Position numbers and translations under genes: made by a program
Shown here: piece after piece, positions 1 through 9,500 of the stretch
How the letters are laid out: every line of letters begins with the position of its first letter
How positions within the stretch are numbered: the first letter of the stretch is position 1
Notes under the pieces: model-generated
What the model was told of the DNA's origin: nothing
Seen by the model: the letters and a program-made list of their open reading frames with translations, nothing else
Databases searched by the model: none
Source of the DNA: Planctomycetota bacterium
GTDB taxonomy: Bacteria; Planctomycetota; Planctomycetia; Pirellulales; Pirellulaceae
Direction of reading: 5' to 3'
Assembly (NCBI GenBank): GCA_026692885.1
Contig: JAPLNJ010000294.1
Location: forward strand, 1 to 13,145
Length of the DNA: 13,145 nucleotides

Positions 1-5
1 ATGGT

Positions 6-30
6 GGGCAGGGGAATGGGGGAGTAGGGG
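6..30 (+). other. G-quadruplex-type motif, plus strand
   Basis: Four G-runs (6-8, 11-14, 18-22, 27-30) are separated by loops of 2, 3 and 4 bases, meeting the G3+N1-7 rule. It lies downstream of the giant gene, on the strand opposite to its transcript. Confidence 0.65.
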
Positions 31-68
31 ATCAGGAACGGTGGAACGCAGCCGGCACCGGTTCTCCG

Positions 69-104
69 ATTCCCTTGCCCTACATTCCCTTGCCCCTCCT
101 CCCC
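69..104 (-). other. G-quadruplex-type motif, minus strand (transcript sense), with a direct repeat
   Basis: On the minus strand, runs at 104-101, 96-93, 89-87, 80-78 and 74-72 are separated by 4, 3, 6 and 3 bases, so the mRNA 3' region could fold a G-quadruplex. The same bases read on the plus strand contain ATTCCCTTGCCC twice (69-80 and 84-95, offset 15). The block 83-95 is also an imperfect inverted copy (12 of 13 bases) of 6-18. A role in transcript-end formation or stability is possible but unproven. Confidence 0.55.
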
Positions 105-262
105 GACCTGGGCCGCCGACTCGTCCGCAGCAGGCACGTCAGCCTTCGCGCACAATTAGACCTGTCCCGTTTAGCTGCCCCTCTCAGGTGTCGCCTTCGA
201 CCTCTCCGCACCGTCGTCCGAGAAAATCCACATTTGCGGACAGGAACTGACCATTGCGGATG

Positions 263-517
263 TCAGCCAAGCCATACACCGTTCAAACCCAGTATGATTC
301 TCAAGAAGACCTTGATTTCACCCGACAGGAACGGGTCATCCAGAAGATTCTTCATTGCGTGCACCAGTGCTTCCCTCCCGAAGCTGCCTTCTGGAAATCC
401 TTGCAGCAGCTCAGAAATCCTCAGGCTCTGCTGCTCAAGGAATGGTGCGCCCCTGATCTGCGCGATCTGTAAGTCCACCTTCGTGTCGAGCTCGATTTCT
501 TCGACGAACGTCCTCCC
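263..517 (-). other. Short C-terminal tip after the RHS core, unrecognised
   Basis: Residues 4207-4290 (84 residues) begin RTFVEEIELDTKVDLQ and look helical (SLRISELLQGF, REALVHAMKNLLDDPF, EIKVFLRIILGL), ending GVWLG before the TGA. In polymorphic RHS proteins this position carries the exchangeable effector, usually 100-150 residues or more. This one is shorter, contains no motif I know (no HNH, ADP-ribosyltransferase, deaminase or nuclease signature), and is not followed by a visible immunity gene. It may be a degenerate tip or a plug or anchor. Confidence 0.6.
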
Positions 518-3500
518 GAGCGGGTCTAGCGCATTCAAAGGCCCGTTGCCAACAAAGCGGTAGAGGTCTGCGTCCATCGCCTCAAAACCGGTTGGGTCCT
601 GGCTCACAAAACGGCCGACGTTTGCGTTGTAAAACCTCGTTCGGTAGTAGTACATCGATAGAACCCGGCCAAACTCCCGGCTAGTGAAGAGATATCGATT
701 CGGCGACGCGGGGTTCGTTTGTCGCAGGACCTGTCCGAAAGCGCTGAATGCGATTCGGTTGATGACCTGCCCAGTCGGCCCGACGATATCGGGCACGGTG
801 CCGAGGTGATCAGTCAATGCCCAGATCGTTCCGGTGCCGGGCGCGTACTGGGCGATCAGTTGATCGATCTTTGCGCCAAACAGATAGCGCGCGACCACAG
901 CGTTGGCGGCATTGAAGTCGGTCCAGGCATTGTCGCCGTTGTAGGCAGTTTTCGTGACTTGGCCGTCGCTGAGGATCGTGATCCGGCGGCCGAAGGCGTC
1001 GTAGCGGTAGGATTCCTCGTGCAGGATGATGCCGCCGGAGGACGGATCGTCGCTGTAGATCGTGGCGCGGAACATGCGGTTGCGGTGATCGTACTCGAAG
1101 GTGGTCACCTTGCCGGTGGCGATCTCGGTCTTCTTGAGCATGTTGCCTTCGCCATCGTACTTGTAGTTGTACGTGCCATCGGTCAGCAATTGGTTCGCGG
1201 TGCCGGTGCGGTAGCCGGTGCCGTGCAGGTACGAACTCGTGCGGTTGCCGTTGGCGTCGTAACGGTAGGTCTCGTCGACCTGTTCGGGGATCACGTCAGC
1301 GCCAGAATAGTCGGCGCCGAGTAACTGGCCGGTGCGGTCGTAGGTGTAATCGGCGTGCCAGTCGTTGTTGGTATACGACTCGCCGGAGCGGTCTTCGTGC
1401 GTCAGCAACCCGGCGAAATCGTAAGCGTAATCGTACCGAGCGATGACGTCGTCCACGGCCCGTTGGTGCGAGATCACCTGGCTGCGACCGGCTAGGTCGT
1501 ACGTGCGGTCGGTGTACGCGACGCGAGTCGTACCGGTCAGGTCCGAGTACCGATCGATCCGCTTCTCACGCCCAGCAGCCGTGTAGAAGAAATCCACGCG
1601 AGCCGGATCGACGCCCGTGCCTTCCCACCAACGACGCGCCAAGCGATTGCGGCTGTCGTAGGTGCTGACGACCGACACGCCCAGATTGTCGGACGTCTTG
1701 ACCACGTTCCCGATCGCGTCGTACTGGTACGTGAGCACCACGTGCGGCATGTCGGGCGTGCCGGCGTTGTCCACGGAGGTCACGCGGTTCAAGACGTCGT
1801 AGGTGTAAGTGTACGTGCTGTCGGGATCGGTGATGCTCTTCAAGTTACCGATCACGTCGTACGTCGACACGATCGTCCGGACCAACACGCCACCCGGATC
1901 GTACCAGCGTTCTTCCTTCAACCGGTTCAACGGATCGTAAGCGAACTCGCGCCGCCGCTGATCCCGGTCGATGATCTTCGTCTGATTACCCTCGCCATCG
2001 TAGCCGTAAACCCGAACGTGCTCGGCCCCGCTCGGATCGTCGTTCGCTGAGACAATCTCGGCCAGGAACAGGTCCCCGCTCTTGCCGGCGAAGCGGGCAG
2101 CATGCGCCGTCACGTAATCGACCCAGTAGAACGGATCGCGTTCCTCGACCATGCGATTCAGCGCGTCGTAGACCCAGGTCGTGACGTTCCCGATCGGATC
2201 CTGCAGCAACACCCGATTACCATTCGCATCGTACCGGAACTGCACCACCCCGCCTTCGGCATCGGTCTGCGTCACCAGCCGCCCGCCCGCATCGTAGGCA
2301 TAATCCGTGATCCGGCTCTTGCGCTGAGCGACCGGCGTAGCGGGCGTCTCGTTTGGCGACTCCGGATTGACGATGATCTCCCAGTCCAGCAAGTTGCCAT
2401 CGTAGTGCTTCTGCACCACCGTCTGGCTCGGCCCGGCGCCTTGCGTCTCCTCGATCACACGTCCCTGTCTGTCGTAAGCGGTCGAACTGGTCTCGACCAG
2501 CGTCCCGTCCTTTTCGAACACGTCGTGTTGAGTCACCTGGCCGTAGCCGTTGTAGGCGAACTGTTCGTAGGTCCCGTCCGCGTAGGTGATCTTTTTCGGC
2601 GAACCGCAGGCGCAGCCATCCTTGTAGTCGTAAGTCGTCGCGTTCCCGTTGAAATCCGTGAAGCTTACCTGCCGGCCCGACGCGTCGTGGGTGGCCGAGG
2701 CCACCCCGCCGACGGCGTTGACGATCCCGGTCAGCTTGCCCGCCGAGTCGTAATCGAAGACCGTCGGCGTTTGACCGTTCTGCTGGATACTGGTCACATC
2801 GCCCCGAGCGTTGTAGACATACGCCGTCGTCGTCTCGAACAGCGTCCCGACCGCTCGTTTGACCTGCGTCATGTTCCCGGCCGCGTCGTAAACTCGCGTC
2901 TCGACCACGCCGTTCCGGTCGGTGATCTTCGTCTCCTTATCCGGCTGCTTCGGATCGGCGTACTCGTACTTGGTGACCAGCGGATGGGCCGGGTCAACCG
3001 GGTTCGGCTCGCGCTTCTCCAGCACGTTCCCGCGTTCGTTGTACAGCAGTTCGGTGACGTTCTGCTTGGCATCGGTGATCGTGCCCGTGAAGTTGCCTGG
3101 ATCGAAGTCCTGCGAGACCGTATTGCCCAGGGCGTCGGTCGAACCTTTCAGGCGTCCATTCTCATCGAACTCGGCCTGGAAGATCTTGACGTCCCGCGAG
3201 TCGGTAATCGTATCGAGGAAGTGCGGATGTTTGGGATCGGCCAGATAGCCGTAGGTCGTGACCTCGCCCGCCTGATTCGTAAACGACAGCAGGTCCCCGG
3301 CCGCGTTGTAGGTGTACTTCACGCTCGTCCCGTCGGGCGCCACGATTTCCTTGATCCGCCCGCGGAAGTCGCGGATGAAGTCGATCTTGGCCCCGGAAGA
3401 ATGCGTGACCGCCGTCTCGGTGAACGTGAGGACACTGCCGTTCAGATCCGTGATCGTTTGGAGACCAGCGGTCTGGTCGTAGCGGTACTTCAGGCCGTCC

Positions 3501-6500
3501 TTGGTGGTGAGTATGTAGGCGTCCAGGTTGTAAATCGTGCCGCCCGTCCCGAGGGCATCAACCAGTTTGTTGAACACGCCGGACAATCCGCCTCGCTGGA
3601 TTTCCGCGTCCTCGGGTAGCGGTTCCAACTTCTCATAGACGCCCGGATCAGGATCAAAGTACCGGCGAAACTTCGCGTCGCCGAGAAGCCCAGCCCAGAT
3701 GGGTTCGTCACCGAACCATACGATTGGAATCTGCTCCTCCTTGTACGTGAAGCCCACGCGACGCCCTTCTGGCGTGGTGAGATAGACGCGCGTCTTGCCG
3801 GGTACGAACGGGGCGCCCGCTGGCACCGTCTCGCGAATCTGAGCATCCTGGACGCCGAGGCTCCAGCCGTAGCCGAAGTCGCCTTGGTTGTTGGCCTGCA
3901 GCGTATCGTAGACACGCGTGATCGTGATCGGGATACCGGCCACGGGCAGCTGCAGGTCGGTGAAGTCCAGATGGAAATTGCCCAACTTGGCGTTGGCGTC
4001 CACGGTCACGATCATCCCGTCGGTCCTGAGACGTCCGTTCACGTCCCGGGCGATGACACGAATGACGTAGGTGTCGTTCGCCAGCAAGGTTGGATCGAAC
4101 AGATGGTGCTGGCTGCCGTCGAAGGTCAGCGATTGGTTCTCGACCGGTGGGATCTGGCCGCCGATCGGCGCGCGCACTTCGATCAGCGTCTGGAAGCGGG
4201 CATCAGGGTAGTCCGTCGGCAGCGGGTTGATGGGGATCTGGTCCAGCCGCGCGTATTGGACGGCGTAATACTCCAGCGGGGCCGGCGTGATTCCCGCCGG
4301 CGCCGTCGTCCGTACGCTGCCGAAGACGTCGGTCAGATAGGTCAGCGAAGGCAGGGCGACGATCTGGTCCGGGCTGCCCGGTTGGCTGAGCAGCCACTGG
4401 CCATCCGGCTGCCGCAGCCACGTCGTGGTACCCTGCTCGATCCAACCCAACGCGATCTCCGGCCCACCTTGGGCGTTCAGGTCGTAGACGCGGATGGTCC
4501 TGGTCACGCTACTAATATTCCCGGCCGCGTCCCTCGCTGTCGCCACAACCGCGAACAGGCTTGGCGTGCTCAGGATCCTTGTGACTCGCCCTTCGCCATC
4601 CAGCGGAACCGTTTGGCCGTCGAAGGTCAGCGATCGCGACGTGACGCCGACGTTGTCAGTGGCCCGCACCACGAAGTCCAGTTCGGTGCCCAACGGTATC
4701 GCAATCTCGTTGTCCGCGTCGGGCAACAGGAGAGAAGATTTGCCTCTGATGATCTGGAACTCGATGGTGGGAGCGTCGCTGTCGCGCAGAACGGTCAGCT
4801 TGAACGACGCCGTGTCTGTCGCTCCGTAGCTGTCGCGGGCCGTGAAGCTCACGAAAACGTCGTAGGAGTTTTCGCCTGGCTGCAACGGAGCGGGTGTCCA
4901 AGCGATCCGGCCCCACTCGTCCATCGTCAGTCCCGCTGGGCCGGAGTCGAGCTGGAACGTAATTGGGTCGCCATCGGGATCGCTAGCTCGCACGTCATCG
5001 CGAAAACTGACACCGGCCGAAATCGATCGGTCGGACGGCTTCGTAATCTGCGGCGTCTGATTGGCTCGAACTGTCAGGACGAACGTCTGCTTGCCCAACG
5101 CACCGGCCGGGTCCGTGGCGACGACCGTCACGGTGGGCGGATCAACGGGGGTCGGGGTCCAGGTGATGACGCCGGTGACCGGATCGATCGACATACCGTC
5201 CGGCTTGAGATCCAGCGAGTACGTGATCGGCTGAGCCTCGGGATCGGTGGCGGTAACCGTGTACTGGTAGGGACGACCAACGCTCGCCTTGTAGACGGGT
5301 GTGGACGTAATCAGCGGCGGGCGATTCACGGTCGTTTGCCCGACGTTCAGCGTGTACGCCTGGCTGTCGATCCCGCCTTGCCCGTCCTCGACGACGATCC
5401 GCACGGCGTGTTGGCCGATCTGGGCGGTGGCCGGAGTCCATTGGATCAGTCCGGTCCGCGCGTCGATCGTCATTCCCGTGGGCTTGGCCGACAGGCGGAA
5501 GGCCAGCGGATCGCCGTCCGGGTCGGTGGCCCGCGGGGCGTACACGTACAGTTCGTTGGGATTCGCCAGGACGAGCGGGTTCGAGTCGATGGACGGCGGC
5601 AGATTCACGGCCCGCACTTCGATGGTAAACGACTGGGTGCTGGCGGCGTAGAAGATGTCTCGCACCTGGACGACGACTTCGTTCGGCCCGGCCTGATCGG
5701 CGGCGGGCGTCCAGCGAATCGTGCCGCGCAACGAGTCGATCGACATCCCGGGCGGACTCTGGTCGAGACTCCACACGACCGGATCGCCTTCGGGGTCTTC
5801 CGCCGTCAGGTTGTACAGGTAGCTGCGCCCGACCAGTCCGACCAAGGGCGGATTCGAGACGACTCGCGGCGCCGCGTTGGTATCTTGCGAGACGACCGTC
5901 AAGTCGAACGCTTGCGTATCCGAGCCGCCGCGGCCGTCATCCACTCGGACTGTCACCGCGTGTGTCGTGCCCAGCAGTTGGCTGCCGGGTGTCCAGCTGA
6001 CGGCACCCGTCGCCGCGTCGATCGTCATGCCGGCCGGGGCGGCGTCCAGATGATAGCTGAGCGGATCGCCGTTCGGATCGGTGGCTGCGACCAGATAGAC
6101 GTACAGCTGTCCGGCGCGGGCCCGTTCGCGGGGCGTCGAGTTGATAACGGGCGGACCGTTCGGCGCGGTGGCCACGACGGCCAGCTTGAAGGTCTGGATG
6201 GCTTCGCCGCCTGGATGGCCGTCCGAGGCGACAATCGTGACGGTCCGGCTGCCGATCTGAGCCGTGGTCGGCGTCCAGGTGAAACGCCCGGTTGCTGAGT
6301 CAATGGCCATGCCGGCCAGCGGATCTTGCAGGCGGAACGTGAGCGTATCGCCCGCGTCGGCATCCTGAGCGCCGACCTGGTAGACATACGGCAGATTCGC
6401 GACTGCGGGACTGAGCGGTGTGGAGGTAATCACTGGCGGCGAGTTCGGCGGGACGACGGTGATAGTAAACGACTGCAGATCGACGCCGCCTTGTCCGTCC

Positions 6501-9500
6501 CGGACGCGGAGCACGACCTGGTGCGTGCCGGCCTGTTCCCGCGTCGGCTGCCAGACCACGATACCGAGTTCCGGATGGACCGTCATGCCATCGGGGGCCA
6601 GTGGCAGATCGAAGGTCAGCGGGTCGTTGTCGGGATCGACGGCGACGGCCGGGTAACGCAGGAGTTGGTCGACATCAATCGTCTGTGGCGGATCGCTTGT
6701 GAACTCCGGCGGCAGGTTGGCCCCCGTCACGACGCTGTTGCCGAAATCCTTGTCGGCGGCGATCTGGCCGGTAGCCAAAGTCACGACGTAGGTTTTCGAA
6801 TTGGGCGAGGTCTGTCTCCAGCCGGGCTTCGACTCTTCCGCGACGACGTACTGGCCGGGCGGCAGTCCAGTGAAAGTGTAATCGCCGTTCGCGTTGGTGA
6901 CGGTGGAAGGCTCCCCGGGGTCGCGGCGGCCGTTCTGGTTTTGGTCGAGGTAGATGGTCCAGCCAGACAAGCCGGGTTCGGTCGCGCTGATGGTCACGTC
7001 GACTCCCGTATTGTCATCGTCATAGTTGCCGTTGGGCCCGTATCCCACAGCGATGTCGATTGTCTCCCCGGCAGCGAGCATCAGGGGAGTCGAAGAGAAC
7101 GATATGGGCGTCGCAACAACAACACCATCGAATATGGACTTGCCATTGACCAATACATGCACGTCAGTGCCGCCGTGGTCGGTGTCCAGGGAGGAAAACT
7201 TGGCAGTGACGGAGTAAGTCCCACTGACGGGAGCAGTGAAACGGTCAACGGAATACTGCCCGCCGGGTCCGGGGTGTAACGAGAGTTCGCCGGGCTGAAA
7301 AATGATGCTGTTGCTGCTATCGACAAAAACCTGGGACGTTCCATTGTGTGCAATTGATGGATTGTTGCCGGGCGAGAAGAGCCAGAAGTCAAGCGCATTC
7401 GGATGCCATGTCTGAGTGTACGGCGTGAAACCTGAACCGAGGGAATTCCCCGGCTCCCAGCCAGAAACCCAGTTGCCGTTGGGATTGGCGGTAGGGGAGA
7501 ACCCGTCAGCGGCGGAGAACTGCGTGAGGGCTCTTGCCCCGTCCCCGTCAAGGTCGCTGAACTTTGTCCCGCGGATCTCCCCAGTGCCAGCGGCCGTGAC
7601 GTTGAGTGTGAAAGTCTGAAGATCGACCCCACCGCGACCGTCGGAGGCCTGCACGGTGATTGTGTGACTGCCGACGTCACCCATCGTGAGGTCCCAGGTA
7701 ATCCTCCCTGTGCCGACATCAATGAGCATTCCCGGCGGTGCGGTGACGAAGGAGTAGGTGATTGGGTCTTTGTCCGAATCAACTGCGTCAACATCGTACG
7801 TGTATTGCCCCGGTCGGATTCCGGGAAGTATGACCCCGGAAATCGCCAGACCAAAAGGCCCGTACAACTGCGAATCGTGAATGGTGACGAACGACAGGCC
7901 GTCGGACGTAAAGCGGAAGATGTCGGCGCTAACGGTGCCCCCGCCGTCTTCGAAGTCCGCGACGAACACGCGACCCTGGTTATCCACGGTGAGGGGCACC
8001 GGCCATGCGTCATTGGGAGCGTCGAATGTTCCCAAGACCGTGCCGGTGAACCGATCATATCGAGCGATGTACCCGCTGAGAGCAGCCAGCAGCTCGCCAT
8101 TCTGATTGATTTGCAGCGATTCAACATTGTCAGAAGCGATGAATGATGTGACGTGGCGGAAGGTACTGAAGGATTCGTCCGCTTGAAGAACGTGGATCTT
8201 ACGGTCCGTCTGGCTGGCAACGTAGAGGCGTCCTTGCGCATCAAAGGTGATTCCGGTCAACTCGCCGGCCCCCACGGGCAACGAGATGTCCTGTTGGAAT
8301 GTGTAATCGGACGCACGGTATTGGCTGAGGTACGAAGAGCCGCCCGTCGCCGTGGTCACATAAAGATTGCCCAAGGGATCAAAAATGATGTTCTCGGTGG
8401 GTTCCGCTCGCAACTTGGGATAGCGGGCGTACTCGACGCCGTACGAACTGAATTCTACGAAATTGCTGGTCGTGGCTACGACGAGATTGCCCTTGGCGTT
8501 GAAGGCCATTCCCCGCGGCTCCAAGGCCATTCCCCACACGTCCAATTTGTCGGTAAACAGTGGGTTAGAAAATGCTTCAATGAACGCAAGTGTCTCGGCG
8601 TTGTAGACCCGGATTTCCTTGCGCCGCGACGACGCGAGGAAAATCTCTCCCGGACGAAAACCGCTTTGGTTGGCCGCCGTCAGAGACAACAAAGACAGCG
8701 TTGTCACCGGTTCGCTGACGATCACCGGTGGGTGGTTGCCCGGTTGGGGCTGGACGACTACGACAAACGTCTGCTGGTCGGTGCCGCCGCGGCCGTCGGA
8801 GGCCCGCACAGAGACGACGTGCGAGCCAACGTCGTCGCCGGTCGGTGCCCACAGGATCTCCCCCGTGGTGTCATTGATCGTCATTCCCGTGGGCGGAGGG
8901 AGTAGTGGCGGCCCGCTGATGCCACGCTGGTAGTGATGGAGGATCTGATCAGGCGTGAGCGGCTGGTCATAAATGGCAACTTCGTCCGCGGTGCCAACGA
9001 ACGGGCCGTGGGCGTCGAGCGCGAGGGCTATTGGGGCCCAAACGTTGGCCTTGGGCGAGATTAGACCCGTGCGGACTAGGATACCGTTAAGGTAGATCCT
9101 GGGCTGTTTATTGGTGTACGTGACCACGACGTGCACAAAACCGTTTCCGAGATCCCCGCTGTAGACTGCAGTTGCCGGCAGGTAGTTGGCTCCGTGCTCA
9201 TAGACGGAAATGCCGTTCGTACCGACCGACAGGCCGGCGCCTGCTTCCGAATCTCGCCAGTACGGTTCAAACAAGAATCGCTGCCCGGAAGTTCCCTGCG
9301 TTCCGCTGGTGGATTCGGCATCGATTTGGTGAGTCACCGACGTTTGCACCCACGCTTCGATCGTGAAGTTGTTCTTGGGCGGAGTGTATGGAATCACAAG
9401 CCTCGCCGTGCTTCCGTCGAAGGCGGCCGCTGTGTCAGTGTCCTGCACGAGACCCCCAGCTTGGCCGAAACCAACAGCGCCGGAGTAGGTCGCGTCCTGA

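Larger units (their letters stand above)
1..262. other. 3' flank of the giant gene, no convincing gene
   Basis: No open frame with a credible start, ribosome site or recognisable protein sequence is present on either strand; plus-strand frames here run into the antisense of the large gene. There is no GC hairpin followed by a T-run, so no intrinsic terminator is called. A short direct repeat TTGCGGA occurs at 234-240 and 254-260 just after the stop. The first 105 bases hold G/C-tract structures listed separately. Confidence 0.6.

Noticed and set aside
263..540. GC drop at the C-terminal tip as proof of a horizontally swapped RHS tip
   Set aside because: Nearby RHS core sequence is nearly as low (about 58% over 601-900), so the contrast is too small to carry the claim.
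75..563. Plus-strand open frame spanning the 3' flank and gene end, as a possible immunity gene or antisense gene
   Set aside because: More than half overlaps the RHS tip in antisense, the translation has no family pattern, and an RHS immunity gene would be expected on the same strand as the RHS gene and downstream of it.
601..3500. Many short recurring GTCGTA-type patches on the plus strand as regulatory repeats
   Set aside because: They are the reverse complement of Tyr-Asp codons (TACGAC) of the YD repeats.
2102..3619. Plus-strand open frame of 505 codons
   Set aside because: Antisense shadow of the YD-repeat region; no recognisable protein family and no ribosome site.
3884..6298. Plus-strand open frame of 804 codons
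   Set aside because: It lies fully antisense to intact He_PIG and RHS coding sequence, its translation is rich in R, V, D, H and Q without any domain pattern, and long antisense frames are expected in high-GC DNA.
4784..6721. Regularly spaced similar patches (DPDGDPL codons) as a CRISPR-like or intergenic repeat array
   Set aside because: The spacing of about 270-285 bp equals the protein module length, and the similarity follows conserved codons of He_PIG modules.
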